Notes under the pieces: generated by a model | The model's database searches: none | Seen by the model: the letters and a program-made list of their open reading frames with translations, nothing else | What the model was told of the DNA's origin: nothing | Assembly: GCA_030592105.1 (NCBI GenBank) | Contig: JAUVKE010000032.1 | Span: 1-13,718, forward strand | Direction: 5' to 3' | DNA length: 13,718 nucleotides | From: Desulfobacteraceae bacterium | GTDB taxonomy: Bacteria > Desulfobacterota > Desulfobacteria > Desulfobacterales > BuS5 | Shown: piece after piece, positions 1-7,969 of the stretch | Layout of the letters: every line of letters begins with the position of its first letter | Position numbering within the stretch: the stretch's first letter is position 1 | Position numbers and translations under genes: made by a program

Positions 1-20
1 TCAAAAAAAGGAAAGGTAGA

Positions 21-431
21 ATGAAAAACAATAATCCGATATTACTCCTTGAAGATGACCAAATTGATGTGATGAGTATTAAGCGGGCATTGAAAAAACT
101 TAAAATAACCAACCCCCTTGTAGTCTGTGGAGATGGCGAAGAAGGTGTTAAATATTTAAATAATGCTGCCTCTAAAAGGCCGTGCCTTATTCTTCTGGAT
201 ATTAATATGCCCAGGATGAACGGGCTGGAATTTTTAAAAATTATTAAACAGGATGCACGTCTTAAATTGTTACCGGTTGTGGTCTTTACATCGTCAAAAG
301 AGGAGCAGGATAAGCTTGAAAGTTTTGGCCTGGGTATATCCGGATATATTATTAAGCCTGCTGACCCCAGGTCATTTACAGATGTCTTGCACGTCATCGA
401 TATTTACTGGACATTGAGTGAACAGCCATAA
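21..431 (+). CDS. Single-domain response regulator (CheY/Rcp1-like receiver)
   Basis: This 136-residue protein is a lone phosphoacceptor receiver domain with no output domain. The acidic pair D12/D13 follows the first hydrophobic strand, the phosphoacceptor is D60 in LILLDINMP, the switch residue is T90 in VVVFTSS, and the conserved lysine is K112 in IIKPAD, so the active site is complete. The length and the EDDQIDVMSIKRALKKL start resemble Rcp1-type stand-alone regulators, which usually pair with a sensor kinase and act by protein contact rather than DNA binding. The ATG at 21 is preceded by purine-rich AAGGAAAGG at 8-16. The stop lies only 14 bp before the hybrid kinase start, so the two are probably cotranscribed. 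It may be the final acceptor of that kinase's phosphorelay (inference). The promoter lies outside the window. Confidence 0.93.
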   Translation: MKNNNPILLLEDDQIDVMSIKRALKKLKITNPLVVCGDGEEGVKYLNNAASKRPCLILLDINMPRMNGLEFLKIIKQDARLKLLPVVVFTSSKEEQDKLESFGLGISGYIIKPADPRSFTDVLHVIDIYWTLSEQP

Positions 432-445
432 ACCGGGTGATTTAA

Positions 446-3400
446 ATGAATAATAAAGTTTCATCACGGCCAAAGGAGGTTGCTAAACCGATTCAGCGCC
501 GCCTGATGGTTCCGTTGTTTCTCATAATTATGATTCTGGTTTCAGGTTTCGGATTTATTATGGTGATTCAGCAGCGCAACAGATTAAATGAATCCAGCCG
601 GTTGCTCATGGATGAGGTTTCAGGAGGCTTTTCCCGGATGCTTGGGGAACAAGCCCGGGCAATGTTAACGATTCAGGGAGTGCTTTTAAAAAACAGGGAA
701 CTGCGAAGGATGCTAAAAGCCCGTGATCGGCAGGGCCTGCTGGCTGCTTATAACTCTCTTTTTACTCAACTCCACGATGCATACGGTATTACCCATTTTT
801 ACCTTGAAAGTTCCGACCGTGTAAATATTCTGCGTGTTCATAGCCCGGAAATGTCTGGCGACATTGTCAACCGCTTTTCCACGCTTCAGGCCGAGATGAC
901 CGGCAAGGCTGCCTGGGGTATTGAGCTGGGGCCTTTAGGCACCTTTACCCTAAGAGTAGTAAACCCGATTTTTGATAATGGAACCCTCATCGGTTATCTT
1001 GAACTGGGTAAGGCGATTGAGGATATTCTGAAAAATATTCACCAGTATTTAAATGTTGAACTGGCAGTGACCATCAAAAAAAATTTTCTTAAACAGGAGA
1101 AATGGGAATCAGGAATGAAGATGCTTGGCCGCGAAGGTGACTGGAACCGCTATCCTGAAGAAGTGCTGATTTATTCGACCCTCGTCCACCCCCCTGTGGA
1201 AATCGAGGCTTTTATCAATGGCTCCAGCCATGTTCACAATACTTCGTCGGTTATAAAGTCATCCGACGGTGAGGTCTGGCATTTTTTCACAACACCCCTG
1301 TCTGATGCCGGGGGAGTAGACGTGGGTGACATGGTTGTCATGAATAATATTACCGAAATAAAAAGGGGGGCGCAGCACTTGTTAATCAGCATGGGCTCAG
1401 GCACAATAATACTGCTGAGCCTGCTTTTTTTATTTATTTTTAACCTGCTGCGGCGCACAGACATAAGCATTTTAAACCAGCAGTCTAAATTGGCAGCAGC
1501 CAGTGCAAATATGAAAATCCTCCTCTCTGCCATCCCTGCCTTTATCTGTTTTAAAAATTCCAGGCTGGATTATATCGCAGCAAACAAGGCTTTCGCCAAC
1601 ATGCTTGGAGTCACACCCGAGGAGATGATAGGTAAAAATGCTTTTGATTTTTTTCCAAAAGAGGAGGCAGAAGTCCAGCATAGAGACGATGTAAAAATAA
1701 TCAGAACAGGTCTGCCGTTAATTAATCACGAAACCTGTGTCACAGATAAAAATGGGGACACTGTGTGGGTGGAAATAAATAAACGTTCGATATACGACAG
1801 TGAAGGGAGTGTTGCCGGCCTTGTTGTAATGGCTATAGACATCACCGGCCGTAAACTTGTGGAGGATAAAATCCTGGAGACCAACAGGCAGCTGGAGCAT
1901 GAAACTAAAAGAGCCAATACCATGGCAGAAGAAGCAAAAATTGCCAATAAGGCTAAGGGTGATTTTCTGGCCAATATGAGCCATGAGATCAGAACCCCCA
2001 TGAATGGAGTGATTGGCCTGACAGGGTTGCTTCTCGATACAGACCTTGATGATACACAGCGTCAATATGCAAAAAGAATAGAAGAGAGCGGAGAATCACT
2101 TTTATTACTTATTAATGATATTCTTGATTTTTCAAAAATTGAAGCCGGTAAACTGGACATAGAAGAGATAGATTTTGACTTAAGAAATCTGATGGACGAT
2201 TTTGCTGCCACAATGGTATTTCGTGCAGAAGAAAAAGGCCTTGAATTTATTAGTTTCACAGAACCTGATGTGCCGAGCTTTGTCAGGGGAGACCCGGGAA
2301 GGCTTAAACAAATCCTGATTAATTTAATAGGAAATGCTGTAAAGTTTACGCAAAAAGGTGAGGTTGCAGTTTTATGCCGCCTGGAAGAGGAAACCGAGGT
2401 TTTTTGCAGGCTTTATTTTGCTGTCCGTGATACAGGAATTGGTATATCAAAGGAGAAACAGAGGAATCTTTTTGATAAATTTACCCAGGCAGATAGTTCC
2501 ACAACCAGGGAATATGGCGGAACCGGCCTGGGGCTTGCCATATCAAAACAATTATTATTACTGTTGGACGGTGAGATCGGTGTGGATAGTGAATACGGGA
2601 AAGGCTCAACCTTCTGGTTTAGGTTGGAATTAAAGAAATCGGATAAAAAACAGGAACCCTTGAAAATCGGTGATTTAAGCAAAGCAAATATTCTTTTTAT
2701 AGACGACAATAAAACAAATCGTGAAGTGGTAAAAGGGATGCTCTCTTTTCGGAATATTGAACATGCTCTTGCCCAAAGTGGAACTGATGGACTTAATATG
2801 CTATATGAAGCCTGTAATAAAGGGACCCCTTTTGATATAGTCATACTGGATATGCAGATGCCGCAGATGGATGGTTTGGCCGTTGGAAAAGCGATAAAAA
2901 GTGATGAAAAACTAAAAAACACCCACCTTGTACTTCTAACCTCCATGGCTAATCGGGGTGATGCAGTACTATTCAAGTCTAAAGGATTTGCTGCTTTTCT
3001 TACGAAACCTCTGCGGGAAGCAGATTTTTATGACTGTCTGGGACAGGTTATGGGGATTTCCACCAAAGCTGATATGGCAAAAGAGGCATCTCTGATAACC
3101 CGTCACTCAATCAGTGAAAGCAGAAAAGCAAAAATACGGCTTCTCCTTGTGGAGGATAATACTACAAACCGGATTGTGGCAGAGGCAATATTAAAAAAAC
3201 TCGGATACAGTTTAGATTTTGCAGTTAACGGGGAGGAAGCCCTTAAATTCCTTGAAAAAACAGATTATGACCTTGTATTTATGGATTTGCAAATGCCTGT
3301 AATGGGTGGAATTGAAGCAACCCTGATAATACGGGAAGAGGAGCAAAAAGCTCAAGCCCTAAAGCTCAAGGGGAGGCCGGGTTCTTCAGCTTTTCTTTTT

Positions 3401-3970
3401 AAGTATTTATCTCGATTAGACCATATTCCCATTGTTGCTGTGACGGCAAATGCCATGAAAGGGGACCGTGAAACCTGCATGGATGCAGGAATGGATGATT
3501 ATATTCCCAAACCGATTATTCCGGCTACAGTTCTTAGGGTACTTGATAAATGGCTTTTGAAAACAGATTTTAAGAATTCAGGAAGTCTGGAAATAAATAA
3601 TACTCAAATCGCACAACCCAAAATTCAGGACGCCCCCTTGTTTGATGTAACCGGACTGATGGAACGTCTGGATAATGATAAGAAAATTGCACAAATAGTA
3701 TGTAAGGGCTTTTTAGGTGACATCCCGGATCAAATCAGGATTTTAAAAGAGAATATTGAAACGGAAAACATGGAAGTGCTGACACGCCAGGCCCATACAA
3801 TTAAGGGGGCAAGCGATAATGTGGGGGGTATTTTGTTACGCGAAGTTGCTTTTTGTATGGAAAAAGCCGGTGGAGCCGGAGATTTAAATACCATAAAAGA
3901 GGCAGTTTCGGAATTGGAAAATGAGTTTGAGCGGTTAAAGGGAGCCATGGAAAAAGAGATACTGTGCTGA
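446..3970 (+). CDS. Membrane-bound hybrid sensor histidine kinase (dCache_3-PAS-HisKA-HATPase-REC-REC-HPt)
   Basis: This 1174-residue inner-membrane kinase has two transmembrane helices (about 22-41 and 312-335) flanking a periplasmic region. That region contains the HFYL, RVHSPE, ELGPLGTFTLRVV and LIGYLELG pattern typical of dCache_3 sensors. A PAS domain spans about 356-469, followed by a short coiled linker. HisKA carries phosphoacceptor H513 (MSHEIRTPMN). The ATPase has the N box around N630, G1 at 662-668 (DTGIGIS), the F box near 676-680 and G2 at 691-700. REC1 has D753/D754, D802, T832 and K854. REC2 has E903/D904, D947, T1000 and K1022. A C-terminal HPt carries H1117 (HTIKGAS). All sites look intact, so a His-Asp-His relay is expected. 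REC2 holds about 23 extra residues between D947 and T1000. The start has only a weak GGGTGA upstream and probably depends on translation of the preceding receiver gene. The ligand is unknown. Confidence 0.95.
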   Translation: MNNKVSSRPKEVAKPIQRRLMVPLFLIIMILVSGFGFIMVIQQRNRLNESSRLLMDEVSGGFSRMLGEQARAMLTIQGVLLKNRELRRMLKARDRQGLLAAYNSLFTQLHDAYGITHFYLESSDRVNILRVHSPEMSGDIVNRFSTLQAEMTGKAAWGIELGPLGTFTLRVVNPIFDNGTLIGYLELGKAIEDILKNIHQYLNVELAVTIKKNFLKQEKWESGMKMLGREGDWNRYPEEVLIYSTLVHPPVEIEAFINGSSHVHNTSSVIKSSDGEVWHFFTTPLSDAGGVDVGDMVVMNNITEIKRGAQHLLISMGSGTIILLSLLFLFIFNLLRRTDISILNQQSKLAAASANMKILLSAIPAFICFKNSRLDYIAANKAFANMLGVTPEEMIGKNAFDFFPKEEAEVQHRDDVKIIRTGLPLINHETCVTDKNGDTVWVEINKRSIYDSEGSVAGLVVMAIDITGRKLVEDKILETNRQLEHETKRANTMAEEAKIANKAKGDFLANMSHEIRTPMNGVIGLTGLLLDTDLDDTQRQYAKRIEESGESLLLLINDILDFSKIEAGKLDIEEIDFDLRNLMDDFAATMVFRAEEKGLEFISFTEPDVPSFVRGDPGRLKQILINLIGNAVKFTQKGEVAVLCRLEEETEVFCRLYFAVRDTGIGISKEKQRNLFDKFTQADSSTTREYGGTGLGLAISKQLLLLLDGEIGVDSEYGKGSTFWFRLELKKSDKKQEPLKIGDLSKANILFIDDNKTNREVVKGMLSFRNIEHALAQSGTDGLNMLYEACNKGTPFDIVILDMQMPQMDGLAVGKAIKSDEKLKNTHLVLLTSMANRGDAVLFKSKGFAAFLTKPLREADFYDCLGQVMGISTKADMAKEASLITRHSISESRKAKIRLLLVEDNTTNRIVAEAILKKLGYSLDFAVNGEEALKFLEKTDYDLVFMDLQMPVMGGIEATLIIREEEQKAQALKLKGRPGSSAFLFKYLSRLDHIPIVAVTANAMKGDRETCMDAGMDDYIPKPIIPATVLRVLDKWLLKTDFKNSGSLEINNTQIAQPKIQDAPLFDVTGLMERLDNDKKIAQIVCKGFLGDIPDQIRILKENIETENMEVLTRQAHTIKGASDNVGGILLREVAFCMEKAGGAGDLNTIKEAVSELENEFERLKGAMEKEILC

Positions 3971-4040
3971 TTGTAGAATTTGGGGACTGCTTCTAATTTC
4001 AGCCATAAACTGAGATATAGTGGCCGAAGTGAGAACTAAT

Positions 4041-4097
4041 CCTAAAATTTTGCGCTCGTTCCCAGGCAGATCCTGGGAACGAAAAAGCCTAAAATTT
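4041..4097. repeat. REP-like palindrome between 10-bp direct repeats
   Basis: TCGTTCCCAGG at 4056-4066 pairs perfectly with CCTGGGAACGA at 4072-4082 around a 5-base loop, giving an 11-bp stem. CCTAAAATTT occurs at 4041-4050 and again at 4088-4097, so the hairpin and short flanks lie between identical 10-bp repeats. The element sits in the 155-bp gap between two convergent genes, a usual place for REP-type elements. The TCGTTCCCA...TGGGAACGA stem resembles dispersed palindromes I recall from several proteobacterial genomes (from memory, not searched). It may protect mRNA 3' ends or slow transcription from both sides. It lacks a proper T-tract on either strand, so it is not a classical intrinsic terminator. 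Confidence 0.65.
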
Positions 4098-4125
4098 GAG
4101 TAAAAAACAGTCGTAAAAAATTAAA

Positions 4126-6465
4126 TTAGAAATCCTTAAAATCATCATCATCCATGGGGATTACTTGCGCAGGGGTTATTTCCTTTGCTTTTTGAAGGGG
4201 AATTGCCATGTTGTTTGTTTTGGTTTTAGCAGGAGAGGCTTCTCGTGCTCCCACCAAATGCGTTGCTGATCTTCTGGTTTCCGGCCTGGGTTTTCCTGAT
4301 CCACCCACCATTATCGCCAGGTCATTAACTATGCTTTTCAGCTGTTCTGCCTGGGCATTCAGCTCTTCAGAAGCGCTGGCTGATTCTTCAGCGCTGGCTG
4401 CGTTTTGCTGGACAACCTTATCCATCTCAGTTAGTGCTATGTTCACCTGCCCGATTCCCTGGGACTGTTCATTGGAAGCCGCTGAAATTTCACCCACAAG
4501 TTCACCCACCTTTGAGCTGCTTTGTTCAACTTTTGAAAATTCAGCATTGGTTTTTCCCACAAGTTCAGATCCTGCCCCAACTTTTTTTACGGTCCCTTCA
4601 ATCAATACCGCTGTATTTTTGGCTGCCTCTGCAGACCGGAGAGCAAGATTTCTCACCTCCTCGGCCACCACTGCAAACCCGGCACCTGCTTCACCTGCCC
4701 GTGCTGCTTCAACAGCAGCATTTAAGGCAAGGAGATTGGTTTGAAATGCTATTTCATCGATGGTTTTTACTACCTTCTGGGTCTCTTCGCTGGCGTGGGA
4801 AATGTTTTCCATGGCTGTGGTGAGATCTGCCATGGATTCATTGGCGCATTGCACCACCTGGATTGTCTCTTTCATTAAAGAATCTGCCTGTCCGGCATTA
4901 TCTGCATTCTGTTTGGTCATGGATGACATTTCTTCTAAAGATGATGAAGTTTCCTCAATGCTCGCTGCCTGCTCAGAGGCTCCTTCTGCCAGGGACTGGC
5001 TGGCAGCCGACACCTGGCTGGAAGCCGAAGCCACCTGGTTTGAGCCTTCTGAAAGCCCCTCTCTTATACGGTTAATGGCAGAGGTTATATTTTTTATAAT
5101 AAAAACAGCAACAATAATACCAATAAAAATTGCTGCAATCAGACCTGCAATCATAATTGTTGAAGCACTGGAAAGAGAGGATGCGGTTTCCATGGCTATC
5201 TTGTCAGTAGCGGTCATGCCTGCTCCGACCATGGTTTTACAGGCATCTATAACTTTTTGACCTGCAGCACCACGTTTTTTACCAAGCTCCTGGGTGGCAT
5301 GCCAGTTTATTAAAAAATCGCTCATTGCTGTTTTATAAGCAGTGCCGGCCTCTTTGATATTGTTAATTTTTTGAATATCAGCAGGAAGCCGGGTAATATT
5401 CATAAGCTTATCAAACAATACATAGGTTTTCCCCAGGTTTTCTATTGCATCAGCCATTATATCAAGATTACGTAGAGCCTGGGATTTAAATGCCCCGACC
5501 CTGCTGGCATTACAAATACCAATAACATCGTTTGTTATGGTAATCTTGGCGTTCCGCTCTGTCATGTCTTTGGTTAATTTTTTCTGCTGGTCCTCAAGAA
5601 AATCAGCACAGTTTTTTACATAAAGACCAGCATTTTTATCCATTTCTTTCCGATATTTATTTAAAATAGATTTACGTGCTGAACCCCCTTTTTTCGATTC
5701 TGCAAGAAAACCACCCATGGACTTTTGATACCCTTTTGCTGCTTTTTCAATATCATTCATGCGTCTGATATCATATTCAGCACGGGTGATTTGTTGAAGG
5801 TCTCTCAATACAGGGGCAGTCTCATCCATTTTGGTAATAGCATTTTCCATGAGTCTGGAGTTATTAAGAGCCTGGGATTTAAAATTAGATACCCGTGCCT
5901 CAGAGCCCAGAGAAACAAGGAGGCTAATAAACTTTATCTTATCCTGACGTTCCTGGAGATCCTTTTTTAAAGCCTTGTTCTGGCCTGCTAAAAAGTCATT
6001 GCAGTTCGCCATGTATTTTGTCGCTGATTTGTCAAGTGTTTTTCTGTTTGCTGCCATTTTAGCGTTAATAGCTGCTGTCTCCAGAGAGAGACCTTTATAT
6101 TCAGTAACTGCCTCGGTTGCAAGGTCAAGCTGACCTTTTAACGCCTTTAAATGCTTTGCATTTTTTTCAAGCTCACGGCCTGTTTTAATAGTTTTTTCAA
6201 CAAGCAGGACTTCCTTTTTAGCATTTTCAAGAAATCTTTCTTCTTCTGTAAAACCGTACCCCCGCATCTCATACATCATTCGGTTTGCTGCTCCGCGCAG
6301 ATCAACAGCCATTATCACTTCGGGGACATATTCACCGGCAAGAATAGTGGTCTGGCTGCTGGATTTCTTCATATTAAAAACTCCAATGCTACCAAAAATA
6401 CTCAAAATTACAATCATGATACCAAAACCCAACGCTATTTTTGCTCCCAGCGTCATATTTTTCAT
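4126..6465 (-). CDS. Methyl-accepting chemotaxis protein with duplicated sensor module, HAMP-less
   Basis: This 779-residue transmembrane chemoreceptor has TM1 at about 8-30, a long helical periplasmic sensor at 31-435 and TM2 at about 436-457. Its cytoplasmic coiled coil has the hairpin tip at about 571-608 ([19 protein letters not shown], then [13 protein letters not shown]), which binds CheA and CheW. A methylation-type helix ([10 protein letters not shown]) lies near 497-506. The sensor contains a 131-residue tandem duplication (about 124-254 and 255-385). Only about 18 residues separate TM2 from the start of the signalling helix, too few for a HAMP domain. The C-terminus ends in DDDDFKDF rather than the NWETF-type CheR tether. 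The ATG is preceded by GGGAG (complement of 6474-6478). It follows cheW on the same strand after a 160-bp gap in which I see no clear terminator or promoter. It probably senses a small periplasmic ligand, which cannot be identified from sequence. Confidence 0.94.
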   Translation of the reverse strand: MKNMTLGAKIALGFGIMIVILSIFGSIGVFNMKKSSSQTTILAGEYVPEVIMAVDLRGAANRMMYEMRGYGFTEEERFLENAKKEVLLVEKTIKTGRELEKNAKHLKALKGQLDLATEAVTEYKGLSLETAAINAKMAANRKTLDKSATKYMANCNDFLAGQNKALKKDLQERQDKIKFISLLVSLGSEARVSNFKSQALNNSRLMENAITKMDETAPVLRDLQQITRAEYDIRRMNDIEKAAKGYQKSMGGFLAESKKGGSARKSILNKYRKEMDKNAGLYVKNCADFLEDQQKKLTKDMTERNAKITITNDVIGICNASRVGAFKSQALRNLDIMADAIENLGKTYVLFDKLMNITRLPADIQKINNIKEAGTAYKTAMSDFLINWHATQELGKKRGAAGQKVIDACKTMVGAGMTATDKIAMETASSLSSASTIMIAGLIAAIFIGIIVAVFIIKNITSAINRIREGLSEGSNQVASASSQVSAASQSLAEGASEQAASIEETSSSLEEMSSMTKQNADNAGQADSLMKETIQVVQCANESMADLTTAMENISHASEETQKVVKTIDEIAFQTNLLALNAAVEAARAGEAGAGFAVVAEEVRNLALRSAEAAKNTAVLIEGTVKKVGAGSELVGKTNAEFSKVEQSSSKVGELVGEISAASNEQSQGIGQVNIALTEMDKVVQQNAASAEESASASEELNAQAEQLKSIVNDLAIMVGGSGKPRPETRRSATHLVGAREASPAKTKTNNMAIPLQKAKEITPAQVIPMDDDDFKDF
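5311..6096 (-). repeat. In-frame 393-bp tandem duplication inside the chemoreceptor sensor domain
   Basis: Residues about 124-254 (coded by 5704-6096) and about 255-385 (coded by 5311-5703) align without gaps at an offset of exactly 131 residues. Paired landmarks are NCNDFL/NCADFL (154/285), [20 protein letters not shown] (191/322) and ITR (226/357). By eye, roughly half the residues match in the best 60. At DNA level the 17-bp word AGAGCCTGGGATTTAAA occurs at 5474-5490 and 5867-5883, 393 bp apart. The remaining divergence means the duplication is old or its copies have specialised. Confidence 0.85.
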
Positions 6466-6625
6466 TTTAAATTCTCCCTGTATGGTTTCATTAAATTATT
6501 TTGGTTTACTTGATTGAACTGTTAAGATTGATAATGTTCAGCAACATGTTCCATAGACCGTTACATAAATAATTTTACGTTTGCTTTAATAACACCTGGC
6601 AGCCTGGCACATAAAAAGTGGTCGG

Positions 6626-7138
6626 CTATGCCGCATTTTCGAGGATTGAAATCTCTTCGAGACTCAGCACCTGATCAATATCAAGAAGGATTTTTACACG
6701 CCCTTCCAGCTTGGCCATTCCTAAAATATAATCCGTGTTTAGTTTTACGCCAAAGGTGGGGGTTTGTTCTATATCTTCGCCTTTAATATTCAGTACTTCT
6801 GATACTGAATCGACCACAATGCCGATCTGAATAATCTCAGCGCCCCCTTCGATTTCAACTACAATAATACATGTTCGATCTGTGTAATCCATGGCCTCTA
6901 TTTTAAACCGGACCCTTAAATCGATCACAGGAATTACCTTACCCCGAAGATTAATCACCCCTTTAACAAAGGCGGGGGTCTGGGGCACCCCCGTGATATC
7001 CATCATCCCGATGATCTCTCTGATCTTGAGAATACTGATACCATACTCCTCTTTTGCAAGGGAAAAGGTAAGGTATTTCCCTTCTTTATCACCCATGACT
7101 TTTATTGCCTGATCCATTGTTTCTGTTAATTCTGTCAT
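6626..7138 (-). CDS. cheW: CheW-family chemotaxis coupling protein
   Basis: This 170-residue soluble protein has one CheW domain at about 19-160. Diagnostic segments are YLTFSLAKEEYGISILKIREII near 22-43, the NLRGKVIPVIDLR signature at 63-75 (its Arg65 corresponds to the conserved receptor-coupling arginine) and VKILLDIDQVLS near 148-159. CheW bridges chemoreceptor tips and the CheA kinase in the signalling array. The gene lies just upstream of the chemoreceptor on the same strand, so the pair probably forms a receptor plus coupling-protein unit that recruits a CheA encoded elsewhere. No cheA, cheR or cheB is visible here. The start at 7138 is supported by AAGGAG (complement of 7150-7155) at 11-base spacing. 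Its upstream region is interrupted about 100 bp away by the palindromic MITE. Confidence 0.96.
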   Translation of the reverse strand: MTELTETMDQAIKVMGDKEGKYLTFSLAKEEYGISILKIREIIGMMDITGVPQTPAFVKGVINLRGKVIPVIDLRVRFKIEAMDYTDRTCIIVVEIEGGAEIIQIGIVVDSVSEVLNIKGEDIEQTPTFGVKLNTDYILGMAKLEGRVKILLDIDQVLSLEEISILENAA

Positions 7139-7231
7139 TTCCTTTTCATCTCCTTGTTATGCCTCGAAAGGCTATGAATTACATTGACAATTAACGTAAG
7201 TATGATCAATTAAAGGGCACCCTAAAGAAGA

Positions 7232-7240
7232 ACCAAGAGT
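7232..7240. repeat. Left 9-bp target-site duplication of the MITE
   Basis: ACCAAGAGT directly precedes the left terminal inverted repeat, and an identical copy follows the right end at 7483-7491. Because the terminal base pair of the repeat is ambiguous, the duplication could be read as 7 to 9 bp. Confidence 0.85.
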
Positions 7241-7482
7241 CAGTAGTGTCCGGTTAGAATTTTGCGTGAGGGGAGTTTAATTGTTTTTGTAGCGTATTTA
7301 ATAAATTTCGTAGAATTCTTAGTGCAGCGTAGCCAAAAAATTGCGATTGTTTGAGCGAGGCACGAGCGAGTTTTGCAATTTTGGCGGAGCAAACTTAGAA
7401 ATTCAAGAAATTTATTTGCATGCTACAAAAACAATTAAACTTCCCGGATTTTTTCTTGCAACTTTCTAACCGGACACTACTG
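7241..7482. mobile_element. 242-bp palindromic MITE (non-autonomous transposable element)
   Basis: The ends are perfect 19-bp inverted repeats: CAGTAGTGTCCGGTTAGAA at 7241-7259 and its complement at 7464-7482. A second perfect 19-bp pair lies inside: GTTTAATTGTTTTTGTAGC at 7275-7293 against 7422-7440. Imperfect complementarity continues inward through 7300-7322 against 7394-7416 and 7333-7344 against 7375-7384, leaving a loop of about 30 bases. The loop holds two copies of GAGCGAG (7353-7359, 7364-7370). The whole element would fold into one long hairpin. It is flanked by 9-bp direct repeats, as expected after transposition, and has no transposase gene. It would need a transposase supplied in trans. 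CAG ends and a 9-bp duplication could fit an IS4-type parent, but that is a guess. Confidence 0.88.
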
Positions 7483-7491
7483 ACCAAGAGT
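7483..7491. repeat. Right 9-bp target-site duplication of the MITE
   Basis: ACCAAGAGT follows the right terminal inverted repeat and matches 7232-7240 exactly. A run of eight T follows at 7493-7500, which is host sequence rather than part of the element. Confidence 0.85.
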
Positions 7492-7867
7492 GTTTTTTTT
7501 AACATATATTGCACCATTAATAAGAAAGCAACAATTTATGAAAAGAAAATTTTATGCCCCAGGATTTTAGAAAATGTCTTAAAAAGTATGGGGTTATATG
7601 ATAACTATTCAGTCTATCTGATTTAAGATACGCAGCAGATATGATCTTATTAAAACTTTAAAATTGTTTGAACGGATTAAAAAGGTTAAGAAAGAATCTA
7701 TCAGGACTGAATTTATTAATGTTATTTTCTGATATATTATTACGCAAGCTTATATTTTTAACAGATTTTTTCTTTACCACCTCTTAGCTGTGAGTTTTTC
7801 ATGGTTTAATCAGATTATACCTGTTATACCTGCTGCCGTACATATTAGCTGAATAGTTACGTTACCC
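7492..7867. other. AT-rich intergenic region upstream of the VOC/efflux operon
   Basis: I see no convincing gene here. A short open frame begins inside the MITE (7420-7626) but has no ribosome binding site and looks accidental. The stretch is AT-rich and should contain the promoter for the rightward VOC/efflux operon, although no clean -35/-10 pair stands out. TTATAC at 7815-7820 and 7824-7829 are the closest -10-like words, and they fall within a tandem repeat. Confidence 0.5.
7815..7832 (+). repeat. Tandem 9-bp direct repeat TTATACCTG x2
   Basis: TTATACCTG occurs twice back to back at 7815-7823 and 7824-7832, about 140 bp before the preferred start of the VOC gene. It could be a regulator binding site or overlap a -10 region. 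No regulator gene is adjacent, so its function is unknown. Confidence 0.4.
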
Positions 7868-7969
7868 TTGAATTTAATTGTTATTGATAAGAATGAATTT
7901 AAAAAACCTGGGAAGTTGGTTATAGCTCAATCTATTGCTGAAATTATAACCAGGCCCAAAAGTAGATAC

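Noticed and set aside
4056..4082. Hairpin as a bidirectional intrinsic terminator
   Set aside because: Neither strand has the T-run directly after the stem: the + side continues AAAAAGCC and the - side continues GCGCAAAA. It fits a REP-like palindrome better.
4208..4744. 178-residue open frame on the + strand
   Set aside because: It is antisense to the strongly conserved signalling domain of the chemoreceptor, and its Ser/Ala/Thr-rich composition is typical of a mirror frame.
6605..6620. TGGCAC followed by a possible -12 element (sigma-54 promoter)
   Set aside because: The required GC is absent at the correct spacing (GT occurs instead), and it would drive transcription antisense into cheW.
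7241..7500. MITE hairpin plus T8 run as a terminator
   Set aside because: The T-run is separated from the stem by the target duplication, and no rightward gene ends just upstream.
7420..7626. 68-residue open frame on the + strand
   Set aside because: It starts inside the MITE arm, has no ribosome binding site, and its product shows no recognisable motif.
7868..7969. N-terminal 34-residue extension of the VOC protein from TTG
   Set aside because: The extension precedes the complete VOC fold, lacks a ribosome binding site and has no VOC-like sequence. The ATG at 7970 gives a normal-length protein.
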